DNA of 64,000 nucleotides from Streptococcus mitis (GCF_946190375.1 NZ_CAMIAF010000001.1:1-64000); one strand, 5' to 3'. Positions 30,893 to 39,983 are shown, counted from the first letter of the stretch. Notes: generated by a model not told the origin, from the sequence alone. A program made the numbers and translations.

Positions 30893-31590
30893 TGCTTATC
30901 TCCTTTTAATCTTACCCCAACTCCCCAAATGGTTTCAATATATTCTTGAGTTGGATCCAGCTGGTTTAATTTTTTACGAAGATTACTCAAATGCGTATTG
31001 AGGGTATTATCTCCAGGTAGATAGCTATCCTCCCAGACCAATTCATAAAGTTCTTCCTTGGTGAAAATTTTCTTAGGATGTTTAAGGAGAGTTTGGAGAA
31101 TCAAGCATTCTTTCTTAGCAAGGCGAATGGTTTCCTGACTATTTTTGATTTCGAAACTTTCTGCATCAAACTGGATATTTTTCAAGTTTTGTGGCAGATT
31201 TTCAGTTTTTCCTATTTTCATAGGCTGTTTTTCTACGCTTTGGCGTAATTGCACAGTAACCCTAGCAAAGACTTCATCCAAATCAAAAGGCTTGACGATG
31301 TAATCATTGGCACCGTCTAAGAGGTATTGACTGATTAACTTTTTATCGCTCAAAGCCGTTAGCATAATGACTGGAGTTTGACTTTGTTCCCTGATGGCTT
31401 TTAAAACCTGATCCCCATTTTTCCCAGGAAGCATGATATCGAGCAAAACGAGGTCAATCCCACCTTGGTCGAAACACATGATTCCTTCTGTACCAGAAAA
31501 GGCTTGAATCACCTTATGCTCCTCAGTAAGTAGTGTTCGCAAGATTTCTTGAATGTCACTATTGTCTTCAATAACCAATATCCTAGCCAT
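30889..31590 (-). CDS. OmpR-family response regulator
   Basis: A 233-residue regulator: receiver domain (phosphorylation site in DLVLLDIMLPG, conserved lysine in YIVKPF) and a C-terminal winged helix (residues ~135-233, with DNTLNTHLSNLRKKL). The ATG at 31590 is preferred over a TTG three codons upstream because the ribosome site agaaagg sits at a usual distance. It is the first gene of the regulator-kinase pair. Confidence 0.92.
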   Translation of the reverse strand: MARILVIEDNSDIQEILRTLLTEEHKVIQAFSGTEGIMCFDQGGIDLVLLDIMLPGKNGDQVLKAIREQSQTPVIMLTALSDKKLISQYLLDGANDYIVKPFDLDEVFARVTVQLRQSVEKQPMKIGKTENLPQNLKNIQFDAESFEIKNSQETIRLAKKECLILQTLLKHPKKIFTKEELYELVWEDSYLPGDNTLNTHLSNLRKKLNQLDPTQEYIETIWGVGVRLKGDKQ

Positions 31591-31747
31591 AAATACCAAC
31601 CTTTCTGCAACTATTATAGCATGTTTTATTGATAAAGCTTAAACAGAAAAGCCCTTTTCATTAGAATCGTGCAACTTTTTTTCAGACAGTTTTAAAAGAT
31701 TGATTTCTTTATATTTTTCCTTTATACTGGATAAAAAGGAGAATAAT

Positions 31748-32445
31748 ATGTCAGAAACAAATCACGAAATTGATTCAAATTTTGCAGGTCGTTTAAATAT
31801 CCTGCGTGCGGGCGTTCTTGGTGCTAACGATGGAATTATTTCCATTGCTGGTGTGGTTATCGGGGTTGCCAGTGCTACCAGCAATATCTGGATTATCTTT
31901 TTATCAGGATTTGCAGCTATCTTAGCTGGTGCCTTTTCTATGGCTGGTGGAGAATATGTTTCGGTTTCAACTCAGAAAGATACTGAGGAAGCAGCCGTTG
32001 CGCGTGAGCAAGTCTTGCTAGACCAAGATATAGAGTTAGCCAAAAAGTCTCTCTATACCGCCTATATCCAAAATGGAGAATGTGAAACCTCTGCCCAACT
32101 CTTGACCAACAAGGCCTTTCTTAAAAATCCACTCAAGGCTTTGGTAGAGGAAAAATCTGGGATTGAGTATGAAGAGTTTACTAATCTCCTTGGCATGCTG
32201 CTATCTCTAGCTTTATTTCTTTTTTCCTTGGAAGTTTGCCTCCAATGCTTTCAGTAACTATTTTTCCAAGTGAATACCGCATCCCTGCTACTGTCCTTAT
32301 CGTCGGCGTGGCCCTTCTTCTCACTGGTTACACTAGTGCCAAACTTGGAAAAGCTCCAACCAAAACAGCCATGATTCGGAACCTCACTATTGGTCTTTTA
32401 ACCATGGGAGTTACCTTCATACTCGGACAACTTTTCAGCATTTAA
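31748..32445 (+). pseudogene. VIT/CCC1-family transporter, frameshifted
   Basis: Codons 1-~146 encode a normal start of a VIT1/CCC1-like iron/manganese transporter (ILRAGVLGANDGIISIAG, SMAGGEYVSVSTQKDTE). After EEFTN the frame is lost: two extra bases (ct or tc) near 32184-32189 change aat-cct-tgg into aat-ctc-ctt. In the third frame the expected helix and the final part PMLSVTIFPSEYRIPATVLI through ILGQLFSI continue to 32445. The open frame stops at 32257, which removes the last two to three membrane helices. The stop codon of the original frame lies at the edge of a BOX element. Confidence 0.88.
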
Positions 32446-32640
32446 TACTCTTCGAAAATCTCTTCAAACCACGTCAGCTTCGCCTTGCCGTATGTATGGT
32501 TACTGACTTCGTCAGTTTTATCTGCAACCTCAAAACAGTGTTTTGAGCTGACTTCGTCAGTTCTATCTGCAACCTCAAAGCAGTGCTTTGAGCAACCTGC
32601 GGCTAGCTTCCTAGTTTGCTTTTTGATTTTCATTGAGTAT
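32445..32640 (+). repeat. BOX element (boxA-B-C type)
   Basis: Starts with atactcttcgaaaatctctt (boxA), continues through the cttcgccttgccgta segment, has two copies of actgacttcgtcag / ctgacttcgtcag with caaaacagtgttttg and caaagcagtgctttg hairpins, and ends with the gcggctagcttcctagtttg and tttgattttcattgagtat of boxC. This is the intergenic repeat typical of S. pneumoniae and close relatives. Confidence 0.95.
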
Positions 32641-32645
32641 AAAAT

Positions 32646-32692
32646 ACAAGAAATACCTCGATTTTGAAGTCGAGGTATCTTTTTTTTTACAT
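32646..32692. terminator. Terminator between VIT/BOX and BceB-like gene
   Basis: atacctcga and tcgaggtat pair around ttttgaag, followed on the plus strand by nine or more T. The stem could serve both strands. Confidence 0.8.
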
Positions 32693-34675
32693 TTGCACAA
32701 TTTTACGATAACTTCTAGAAGTAATCATGAAAATCAATACATAGGCGATGAGGAAGATAGCGCAGATAGACAAGGTCACAATCAACATCATATTCGTATC
32801 TATTACACCAATCACTTTTAAAATCAGACTAAGCATATGGTAGGCAAAGGCGAGATGTATGAAGGCAAAGAGCAAAGGAAGGAAGAAAACAGTTAAAACC
32901 TGTTTGTTGATGGTTTGCTTGATTTGCTTTTGATCCAAACCGACTTTCTGCAAGATAATAAAGCGCTCACGATCTTCATAGCCTTCAGAAATTTGTTTGT
33001 AATAGATGACCAGAACGGTTCCGACCATAAAGATAATGGATAGGAAAATACCGATAAAGAAGACACCACCAAAGAGGGCACTCATTTGAGCACTAGCATC
33101 TGCTAGATTGCTACCATACACATAGCTACCTTCAGTGTTTAATTGAGCATTAAACTTTTGTAAGTATTTTTCATATTCTTCAGCGACTTTGAGTTGTTCT
33201 TCTTCACTGATATTTACATTCATACCACCGTAAAGCTGATTATAGATAGCCGAATCTGGGAATTGGTCTAAAAATGCTTGCAAATTAGGGACAACAAGGT
33301 AATTGTAATCAGTAGTAAAAATATTAAACTGATTTGGGACATGGTTCACAATAAAATCTGTATTAAATTCTTCTTTGACAGAAAATTGATGATCGTTTAA
33401 AGTTAGGTTTTTCTGTCCTTTTAGTCTGTCATTCTTGGCAAATAGTCCGACCTCATTTCCTGATAGAGACAGTTTTTGACCAGTCATGTTTTCATAATCT
33501 TTTTGGTCAAATACCATGAAAACTGTTTTTGGTTGGACACGGTTTTGTCCTTTTTCAAACAGGGTTAACTTGGTTCCTTCTTGATTTGCAATACCAAAGT
33601 TACTGTAACGAAGCACTTCTTTCTCTTTGACACTATAAGCTTTGTCACTTGCAAACTGACTCAAGAGTTTGTCCAAGTCTTCTTTTTCAACATTCTGTCC
33701 AGTAATTCCAAAGTCATGCGGATTCATCACTTTTTTAAAGGATTCTGAGGCATTGAAAATACTAGTCGCTGCTGACATGGTTACCAAAACCATTGTTGAC
33801 AAAATAGCGATAGTTGCTAGTCCAACCGCATTTTTCTTCATACGGAAAATCAAGTTGGAAACAGAGATGAGGTTATTTGGTTGGTAATAGTATTTCTTGT
33901 TTTTCTTTAAGATTTGAAGGAAAACGGTAATTCCTGCATTAAACAATAGATAAGTACCAAAGATAACCAGTAAAACAGCTAGGAAGAAAGTTGTTAAAGC
34001 TGTAAGAGGATCTTTTACAGTAAGGGCAAGATAATAGCCAATCCCTAAACTAATGGAACCAAGAATAGTTTGGAGAGGTAGGAAACGACCTCTTTTCTCT
34101 CCGCTTGCTTTCTCACGTGAGAGCTGGAGGGCATTCATACGAGCGATTCGAAGGGCATTCAGGAACATGAGGCCTAGGAAAATCAATCCAAAGACAACAA
34201 GTACTGCAATGACAACATTCATTTGGAAGGTAGCGACCAGCTCAACCTTCAATTTCATCAGTTTGAGCAAGAAAGCGAAAATCAACTTGTCAAACAAGGC
34301 TCCAATACCGATACCTGCTCCAACAGTTAGAATCCCAAATACCACTAACTCCTTAAAGGTCATACTGATAAGATGACGCTTCTCCAAGCCCAACATGCCA
34401 TAAATTCCCAGTTCCTTGGAACGGTTCTTCATGACAAAACTATTGGCATAGAGGACGATAATGGCTGACGCAAGGGTGACGACAAACATACCAAATCCAA
34501 GTGTAGCCTGAATGGTTGTTCCTCCACGGATTTCAGCAATCTTGGGATTGAAGGTCAAAGAGTAAAAGAGATAGGTGACAGTGACTGCCAAGAGAACAGC
34601 CAGCGCAAAAGGATAATAGAGTTTGCGGTTTTTAATCAAGTTCGATACCGCTAACTTATTGGTTAATCGAAACAT
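32687..34675 (-). CDS. BceB-type ABC permease (FtsX domains)
   Basis: A 662-residue permease with FtsX-type helices in an N-terminal set, a large extracytoplasmic domain (residues ~300-510) and a C-terminal four-helix set. This architecture is that of BceB/VraG-type proteins that remove bacitracin and other antimicrobial peptides from their lipid targets. It follows the ATPase gene after one base (overlap-like spacing). Specificity is not readable. Confidence 0.9.
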   Translation of the reverse strand: MFRLTNKLAVSNLIKNRKLYYPFALAVLLAVTVTYLFYSLTFNPKIAEIRGGTTIQATLGFGMFVVTLASAIIVLYANSFVMKNRSKELGIYGMLGLEKRHLISMTFKELVVFGILTVGAGIGIGALFDKLIFAFLLKLMKLKVELVATFQMNVVIAVLVVFGLIFLGLMFLNALRIARMNALQLSREKASGEKRGRFLPLQTILGSISLGIGYYLALTVKDPLTALTTFFLAVLLVIFGTYLLFNAGITVFLQILKKNKKYYYQPNNLISVSNLIFRMKKNAVGLATIAILSTMVLVTMSAATSIFNASESFKKVMNPHDFGITGQNVEKEDLDKLLSQFASDKAYSVKEKEVLRYSNFGIANQEGTKLTLFEKGQNRVQPKTVFMVFDQKDYENMTGQKLSLSGNEVGLFAKNDRLKGQKNLTLNDHQFSVKEEFNTDFIVNHVPNQFNIFTTDYNYLVVPNLQAFLDQFPDSAIYNQLYGGMNVNISEEEQLKVAEEYEKYLQKFNAQLNTEGSYVYGSNLADASAQMSALFGGVFFIGIFLSIIFMVGTVLVIYYKQISEGYEDRERFIILQKVGLDQKQIKQTINKQVLTVFFLPLLFAFIHLAFAYHMLSLILKVIGVIDTNMMLIVTLSICAIFLIAYVLIFMITSRSYRKIVQM

Positions 34676-34676
34676 A

Positions 34677-35435
34677 CTAATTCACCTCGCTTGCCATGAC
34701 AGTCAAGGTATCAGAAATTTCTTGGAACATCTGACGTTCTGTCTTTTCTCCACGGTAGATTTGGTTGTAAAGAATGCCGTCTTTGATAAAGAGTACATGC
34801 TTGGCTCTGCTGGCTGCTGCTGTGGAGTGAGTTACCATGAGAATGGTTTGGCCACGTTCATTGATTTCATCAAAGACATCAAGTAAGGCTGCAGATGACT
34901 TGGAATCAAGGGCTCCTGTTGGCTCATCCGCAAGGAGAATTTCAGGTTCGGTGATGATGGCGCGTGCTACTGCTACACGCTGTTTCTGGCCACCAGAAAT
35001 CTCGTAAGGGTACTTCTCTTGTAATTGGTTTATTCCCAGATTCTCAGCTGTCACCACCAATTTCTTCATCATCTCCGTAATGGGTCTTCTTGACAAGACA
35101 AGCGGAAGCAAGATATTATCTTTTACAGAGAGAGTATCTAACAAATTAAAGTCTTGGAAGACAAATCCCAGCTTTTCACGACGGAAGCTAGAAGCCTGTG
35201 AATTTTTAATGGTTGCGGTGTCAGTTCCATTCAAGTAAACCTGACCACGAGTTGGTTTATCAAGCATAGCTAGAATATTGAGCAAAGTTGATTTACCAGA
35301 ACCAGACTCACCCATGATAGCAACGTAGTCCCCCTTTTCGACGGTAAAGTGAATATCCTTGAGGGCTTCTACTTGGTTGCCCTGAAAACGAGTTTTATAA
35401 ATTTTTTGAACGTGTTTTACATCTAAAAGTGTCAT
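34677..35435 (-). CDS. BceA-type ABC ATPase
   Basis: A 252-residue ABC ATPase of the MacB/LolD/BceA group. Walker A is GESGSGKST, the signature is [14 protein letters not shown] and Walker B is [12 protein letters not shown]. The start at 35435 follows the ribosome site aaggaa; the longer frame to 35492 overlaps the small gene upstream and lacks a ribosome site. It is followed by the permease and is preceded 14 bases upstream by a 36-codon gene, forming a three-gene unit. Confidence 0.92.
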   Translation of the reverse strand: MTLLDVKHVQKIYKTRFQGNQVEALKDIHFTVEKGDYVAIMGESGSGKSTLLNILAMLDKPTRGQVYLNGTDTATIKNSQASSFRREKLGFVFQDFNLLDTLSVKDNILLPLVLSRRPITEMMKKLVVTAENLGINQLQEKYPYEISGGQKQRVAVARAIITEPEILLADEPTGALDSKSSAALLDVFDEINERGQTILMVTHSTAAASRAKHVLFIKDGILYNQIYRGEKTERQMFQEISDTLTVMASEVN

Positions 35436-35449
35436 GAGAATTTCCTTTC

Positions 35450-35560
35450 TTAATATCCCATCAAATGAAATGTTGCTTGCATCATAGCGCATCCTAGCTG
35501 AACACGCTCGATATCTTTGTGGCTTGGTTTTATTCTTTTCTTCTGTAAGATTTGTTTCAT
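35450..35560 (-). CDS. Small protein gene (36 aa) heading the BceAB-like operon
   Basis: The minus strand from 35560 reads ATG with a good ribosome site (aaaggag, six bases upstream) to TAA at 35450: a 36-residue basic peptide starting MKQILQKKRIKPSHKDIE and ending QATFHLMGY. It has no obvious signal peptide or membrane helix. The ATPase gene starts 14 bases after it, so it is expected to be co-transcribed and perhaps translationally coupled. I do not recognise the family; a leader peptide, a small regulator or a peptide cargo are all possible. Confidence 0.6.
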   Translation of the reverse strand: MKQILQKKRIKPSHKDIERVQLGCAMMQATFHLMGY

Positions 35561-35589
35561 GATGTTACTCCTTTGTTCTTTATGAGTCT

Positions 35590-35680
35590 AGTTTACATCA
35601 AAAAAAGACCGCTTGCCATAACCTAACCTTACAAAAGAGACTTTAATCTTACATTTTTGTAAGATTGGGGGGAATGTAAG
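35590..35680 (-). promoter_or_regulatory. Promoter and operator cluster of the BceAB-like operon
   Basis: On the minus strand taaact (35590-35595) lies 17 bp after tggcaa (35613-35618), a poor -35. Just upstream are cttac/gtaag motifs: a perfect inverted repeat aatcttaca-tttt-tgtaagatt (35645-35666) and further half-sites at 35628-35638 and 35675-35680. A weak -35 with upstream repeats is the pattern of a promoter activated by an OmpR-type regulator. Confidence 0.55.
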
Positions 35681-35715
35681 CAGATTTAATCTAGAGAAGT
35701 ACACTGTAGCTTTTA

Positions 35716-35780
35716 AAATATTGTTAGAAATTGGTTTGAATTTCCCAATCAATTATTGAGTTTTTATTTCATTTCACTAT
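35716..35780. repeat. Dispersed intergenic repeat, copy A
   Basis: tattgttagaaattggtttg then tttttatttcatttcacta. It precedes the AT-rich secreted protein pair. No gene is visible in 35561-35962 except this repeat, the operator cluster and AT-rich sequence, though a 14-codon frame (35828-35872) with no ribosome site is present. Confidence 0.5.
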
Positions 35781-35962
35781 GCAATAAATCACTTGACTTT
35801 TTACTATAAAAATTATATAACGTAATTATGAAAGGGCTTACTTTAGAAAGGAGAAAAAATCGGAAACTATAATTTGAGTAAGCTTATTTTAACTATCACT
35901 TTATTACCAAAATATTTCTACTAAAAATTTATTTTAGCTCTTTTCCAGAAAGTGTGGATATT

Positions 35963-36487
35963 ATGAAAAAAATCTTGATTACTTTTTTTGCTATCCTTTC
36001 ACTATTTTTCTATTCATCTGTTTTTGCAGATGATACTAATACAATAGTGAGCGAAACTATGACAGCTCAACAACTTGTGAATCAATACGCGACTGATTAT
36101 GATATCACATTGGAACAAGCATCAGATTTACTTGGTATAAATTTATACGAACACTCTTCACAGACATATAGAACAATTTCTACTCAAATAACTGTTACAA
36201 ACTCCTATAAACCATCTATTTCTTTCTACTGCGAAACAAGCGAATATGGAACTTATAATGGTATTATAAGAATATTAAGAACAGAAATAAATAGAAATTA
36301 TAATGGAATGTCAAAACAGTTTTCTGGTTCATTGTATGTCAATTTAGAACAGGCTGATAGAATATTCTATATAATTAATGGAGATTTCTTTGATAACGGT
36401 ACTACAACTTTAAGCGGAGGACTGAATATTGGAATAGTTGATAATCACTATAAATATGTATATCATGAAGGGAGAGTTCATTTTTAA
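35963..36487 (+). CDS. Secreted protein of unknown function
   Basis: A 174-residue protein with a clear signal peptide (MKKILITFFAILSLFFYSSV then FA before the mature DDTN). The mature part has a helical segment (MTAQQLVNQYATDYDITLEQ, ~residues 35-54) followed by a beta-rich domain with many Tyr, Thr and Asn. I do not recognise a family. The gene is markedly AT-rich compared with its neighbours, which suggests recent transfer. The next small membrane gene overlaps its stop codon by one base. Confidence 0.75.
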   Translation: MKKILITFFAILSLFFYSSVFADDTNTIVSETMTAQQLVNQYATDYDITLEQASDLLGINLYEHSSQTYRTISTQITVTNSYKPSISFYCETSEYGTYNGIIRILRTEINRNYNGMSKQFSGSLYVNLEQADRIFYIINGDFFDNGTTTLSGGLNIGIVDNHYKYVYHEGRVHF

Positions 36488-36684
36488 TGAAACACAAAGA
36501 ACATATACTCATCGGACTTCTCTATCTCCTCTCTCCATTCATCGGTCAGCTCTTAGTTGAAAAGACATACTTTATCGGTACAGAATTTACAGCTACTGCT
36601 TATGCTATTTGCTGGCTATCAGTTGTTATCAGTATCCATCATTTATCAAAAAATGTATTGTCTCAGCATGAAAAATCAGATTAG
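36487..36684 (+). CDS. Small two-helix membrane protein
   Basis: A 65-residue protein with two hydrophobic segments (residues ~7-23 and ~34-53) separated by a short polar loop and ending in a charged tail. No known family recognised. Its ATG uses the last base of the preceding stop codon (taATG), so it is translationally coupled to the secreted protein. The pair ends in a strong terminator. Confidence 0.65.
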   Translation: MKHKEHILIGLLYLLSPFIGQLLVEKTYFIGTEFTATAYAICWLSVVISIHHLSKNVLSQHEKSD

Positions 36685-36751
36685 AAATCTAAGTTCAAAA
36701 TAATATTTTTAGTTTACAGATGAGACTGGCGAAATATTATTAAAAGTAAAA

Positions 36752-36797
36752 AAGCTTTAAATCAAGCAGTTTAGACTATTGATTTAAAGCTTTTTGC
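36752..36797 (+). terminator. Terminator of the secreted/membrane pair
   Basis: aaaaagctttaaatcaa and ttgatttaaagcttttt pair over about 17 bp around a short loop. Confidence 0.85.
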
Positions 36798-36821
36798 TTA
36801 TTCCAAATCTTCTGTAGAATC

Positions 36822-37094
36822 TCACCAAAACCATCCTTCGTTATCGTCAATAGCTTGGGCTTCTTTGCGTTTGCGTGGGCCTGTTCCATACATTTCTGCT
36901 TCAATTTCTTCCTTAGTCGGCATGACAGAAGCTAGGATGATATAGATAATTACTCCAAGACCAAAGTTTGCGACTGTAAAAATGGCAAACAGAAAACGTA
37001 CAAGGGTAACATCAAAGTTCCACTTGTCTGACAGACCTGCCAGAACTCCTGAAATCATGCGATTTCGTCTCATTTTATAAAATTTACTGTTCAT
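36822..37094 (-). CDS. PspC-domain membrane protein
   Basis: A 90-residue protein with the PspC domain: the basic opening MNSKFYKMRRNRMISGVLAG, then WNFDVTLVRFLFAIFTVANF as a membrane helix and a second helix up to residue ~63, followed by an acidic tail. PspC-domain proteins work in membrane stress responses. The start at 37094 has a ribosome site (agaggaaa); the longer frame to 37184 is read-through of the upstream region. It is encoded directly after the truncated SprT-like gene. Confidence 0.85.
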   Translation of the reverse strand: MNSKFYKMRRNRMISGVLAGLSDKWNFDVTLVRFLFAIFTVANFGLGVIIYIILASVMPTKEEIEAEMYGTGPRKRKEAQAIDDNEGWFW

Positions 37095-37116
37095 GTTATT
37101 TCCTCTTTCTGCTAGG

Positions 37117-37461
37117 TTAGACATAGTATACCACGGGTAGGTTGGAGTTGCTATTTGGCAAGGTGGGTACAAAGCGTAATCCATCCACTGCTTTCAACAG
37201 TTCCTTAAAATCCCGATCCTTGTGTTGATAGCCCTTCCCTTGAAAATAGAGGTGATAATGACAGAGTTCATGTCGGACAATTTTCCTAAAAACATCCAGA
37301 CCCAGTTCCTGATAAACCTTTGGGTTGAAATCCAAATGCCCATCTTTTGGGAAAAATCGCCCACCTGTCGAACGTAGACGCCTATTCCACTGAACATGAT
37401 GGATAAAAGGTCTGCCGAAGTCTTCTAGTGAAACCTGCTTAACGTAATCAGTCAGTTTCAT
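37117..37461 (-). CDS. SprT-like zinc protein, C-terminally truncated
   Basis: A 115-residue protein with the SprT-like zinc-binding core: [10 protein letters not shown] (HExxH-type motif at ~residues 64-68). Streptococcal relatives are about 150 residues and end with a cysteine-rich zinc ribbon. Here the sequence runs normally to LPNSNSN and then ends with LPVVYYV, made from intergenic sequence, so the ribbon is gone. This looks like a deletion between this gene and the pspC gene. It overlaps the end of tex by 14 bases. It may be non-functional. Confidence 0.8.
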   Translation of the reverse strand: MKLTDYVKQVSLEDFGRPFIHHVQWNRRLRSTGGRFFPKDGHLDFNPKVYQELGLDVFRKIVRHELCHYHLYFQGKGYQHKDRDFKELLKAVDGLRFVPTLPNSNSNLPVVYYV

Positions 37462-39577
37462 TTGGAGCTAGGAGCGACAGATTGACTTTTTCACGTTCAG
37501 TATCAATTTTCTTGACCCAAACGGTCACCAAATCACCAACGGATACCACTTGGCTAGGATGTTTGATAAATTTGTGACTCATATGGGAAATATGAATCAG
37601 ACCGTCCTCATGAATCCCAATGTCAACGAAGGCGCCGAAGTCAACGACATTACGCACCACACCCTCTAGCTTCTGACCAATCACTAAATCCTTGATATCT
37701 AGAACATCTTGGCGGAGAACTGGAGCATCAAAGGAATCACGGAAATCTCGACCTGGTTTGAGAAGATCTGCAATGATATCTTTAAGAGTTTCTGGACCAA
37801 GGTCTAGCTCTTGCGCCATTTCCTTGACTGAAAGCGACTTGAGTTTGCCTTGGGCTTCTTCGTTTAGGTCTTTAATATCTAAACGTTTGAAGAGCTCCTT
37901 AACGGCAGCATAATTTTCTGGGTGAACTCCTGTATTATCAAGGATATTGCTACTTTCAGGGATACGAAGGAAACCAGCTGCCTGTTCAAAGGCTTTAGCC
38001 CCCAGACGAGGAACTTTCTTGATTTGGGCGCGTGAAGTGATTTTTCCTTCTTCTTCACGGTATTTGACGATATTTTCAGAGATGGTTTTATTAAGACCAG
38101 CAACGTGGGAAAGAAGAGCTGGGCTGGCCGTATTGATATTGACACCGACTTGGTTAACCACCGTGTCCACGACAAAGTCTAGACTTTCAGATAGTTTCTT
38201 TTGGCTGACATCGTGTTGGTACTGGCCGACACCGATTGACTTAGGATCGATTTTGACCAATTCCGCAAGAGGATCTTGCAAACGACGGGCGATAGAAATA
38301 GCAGAGCGTTTTTCAACTGTCAAATCTGGAAACTCCTGACGAGCAAGTTCGCTGGCAGAATAGACCGAAGCACCACTTTCATTGACGATAACATAGCTGA
38401 CTTCAGGAAAATCTTTAAGAACTTCCGCCACAAAGGCTTCACTTTCACGACTAGCAGTCCCGTTTCCGATGGCAATAATTTCTACACTGTATTGACCAAT
38501 CAAGTCTGCCAAATCTTTCTTGGCTTCTTCGATTTGACGAGCTGATGCTGGTTTGACAGGATAAATGACCTGTGTTGTCAGCATTTTCCCTGTTGCATCC
38601 ACGACAGCTAGCTTGGCACCTGTACGAAAGGCTGGGTCAAACCCAAGAACCACGCGCCCTTTCAGTGGAGCAACCAAGAGGAGATTGCGTAGGTTGTCCG
38701 AAAAGAGTTGGATAGCCCCTTCTTCCGCTTTCTCAGTCAATTCTGTCCGAATACGGCGCTCGATAGCAGGCAAGACCTTTTTCTTAACAGATTGCTGAAC
38801 TACTTCATCTATATAGGTATTCTTCACCTTGAAACGAGCAGCAAAGAAGGCAAGGATACGGTCCGTCGCATGTTCAAAACCGACCTTCAAGACACCTAGC
38901 TTCTCCCCACGATTGAGAGCCAAGGTACGATAACCCTGCATATTTCCAACTGTCTCTGAAAAATCATAATAAATCTGAAAAACCTGCTTTTCATCAAGAC
39001 TTTCATCCTTGACTTGAGAAGTGAGTTTAGAGTGTCTCAGCACCTCCTGATAAGTTAGAGCGCGTAAATTGACATCTTCCGATAAGGCTTCGACCAAGAT
39101 ATCAACTGCACCAGCCAAGGCCTCCTTACCAGTCGCAAATCCTTCACAGACGAACTTTTCAGCTTCCTTCTCTAAGCCAGCTACATTCTGCAAAATCAAG
39201 CGAGCAAGTGGGAAGAGTCCGGCTTCACGGGCAATGGTTGCCTTGGTCCGACGTTTTTCCTTGTAAGGAAGGTAAAGTTCTTCTACGTCTGCTAATTTTT
39301 CGGCAGCTAAGATAGCTTCTTCCAATTCCTTGGTCAGCTTGCCTTGCTCTTGAATCTTAGCTAAAACAGCTTCCTTACGGTCATTGAGATTAGTCAGACT
39401 TTTATCCAAGTCGATAATAGCCTTAATAGCCACCTCATCCAGACTACCAGTCATGTCCTTGCGATAACGCGCGATAAAGGGAATAGTCGCCCCTTCAGCT
39501 GTCAAACTTAGAACGGTATCAATTTGCTTTAACGTCACTCCCAAATCCTGGGAGATTTTTTCATATTTTTTATCCAT
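37448..39577 (-). CDS. tex: Tex-family RNA-binding protein
   Basis: A 709-residue protein with an N-terminal Tex domain, a YqgF/RNase H-like fold in the middle ([20 protein letters not shown], ~residue 325), a helix-hairpin-helix region ([17 protein letters not shown]) and a C-terminal S1 RNA-binding domain ([20 protein letters not shown]). Tex acts in transcription and RNA processing and affects toxin or competence genes in several bacteria. The ATG at 39577 is chosen; an in-frame TTG six codons upstream (39595) lies upstream of the -10 and lacks a ribosome site. Confidence 0.93.
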   Translation of the reverse strand: MDKKYEKISQDLGVTLKQIDTVLSLTAEGATIPFIARYRKDMTGSLDEVAIKAIIDLDKSLTNLNDRKEAVLAKIQEQGKLTKELEEAILAAEKLADVEELYLPYKEKRRTKATIAREAGLFPLARLILQNVAGLEKEAEKFVCEGFATGKEALAGAVDILVEALSEDVNLRALTYQEVLRHSKLTSQVKDESLDEKQVFQIYYDFSETVGNMQGYRTLALNRGEKLGVLKVGFEHATDRILAFFAARFKVKNTYIDEVVQQSVKKKVLPAIERRIRTELTEKAEEGAIQLFSDNLRNLLLVAPLKGRVVLGFDPAFRTGAKLAVVDATGKMLTTQVIYPVKPASARQIEEAKKDLADLIGQYSVEIIAIGNGTASRESEAFVAEVLKDFPEVSYVIVNESGASVYSASELARQEFPDLTVEKRSAISIARRLQDPLAELVKIDPKSIGVGQYQHDVSQKKLSESLDFVVDTVVNQVGVNINTASPALLSHVAGLNKTISENIVKYREEEGKITSRAQIKKVPRLGAKAFEQAAGFLRIPESSNILDNTGVHPENYAAVKELFKRLDIKDLNEEAQGKLKSLSVKEMAQELDLGPETLKDIIADLLKPGRDFRDSFDAPVLRQDVLDIKDLVIGQKLEGVVRNVVDFGAFVDIGIHEDGLIHISHMSHKFIKHPSQVVSVGDLVTVWVKKIDTEREKVNLSLLAPNETD

Positions 39578-39589
39578 GAATCTATTATA
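39577..39589 (-). promoter_or_regulatory. tex -10 element immediately before the ATG
   Basis: On the minus strand tggtataat ends six bases before the ATG (hexamer 39584-39589, ATG at 39577). Transcription would start at or one base from the ATG, so a leaderless mRNA is predicted. The -35 is weak, but an extended -10 TGG is present. Confidence 0.6.
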
Positions 39590-39811
39590 CCACAAGCTAA
39601 ACGTTTCAAATTAGCTCTTACAATTTTAAAACATAAGTTGGGAAATAAATTTACTTCATTTCAATATTCTATTCATTGAGAAGGTTGCAATTTAATTCTA
39701 ATAGTTTACAAAAGGATCAGTGATTAATTTCACTGTTTTTATTTTTTACAAAACGCTTTATAAAGCTATTTGTTGAAGTTAACGAATCAATTTTCAGAGC
39801 AAATAAAAAAT

Positions 39812-39830
39812 CGCAAGCCTGAGCCTGCGG
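39812..39830 (-). terminator. Terminator-like hairpin identical to that at 201-219
   Basis: On the minus strand ccgcaggctcaggcttgcg is followed by attttttatttg. It lies 50 bases beyond the candidate small RNA terminator and repeats the lysin terminator exactly. Confidence 0.6.
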
Positions 39831-39859
39831 TAAGTGCAATCTATTTTGAAATTTTTAAA

Positions 39860-39983
39860 CAAAAAAGGAGCATTTAAGCCCCTCCTTTGAAATAACGGAT
39901 ACTTGGCTGGTCGGTGTACACAGCATCTCAGATACTTTTTCAAGGTGCGACAGGAACCTTTCTGCCCTCAAATGTCTTTCGTT
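39860..39983 (-). ncRNA. Candidate small RNA of about 124 nt
   Basis: On the minus strand ttgaca (40013-40018) and tagaat (39990-39995) are spaced exactly 17 bp, a near-consensus promoter. The expected transcript starts near 39983 and ends at a terminator (aaaggag-gggcttaaatg-ctccttttttg, 39861-39890). No open frame of meaningful length follows the promoter. Inside, aaggt-tcctgtcgc-accttg and gctgtgtacaccgaccagc can form hairpins. I do not recognise the class; no known riboswitch consensus was matched. It is flanked by tex and the 43-aa gene. Confidence 0.55.

Noticed and set aside
32442-32667. Open frames on both strands inside 32442-32667
   Set aside because: They lie within the BOX element and its flanks and translate its hairpins.
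35828-35872. A 14-codon frame ahead of the secreted protein gene
   Set aside because: It has no ribosome site and cannot be told from chance; kept as a remark only.
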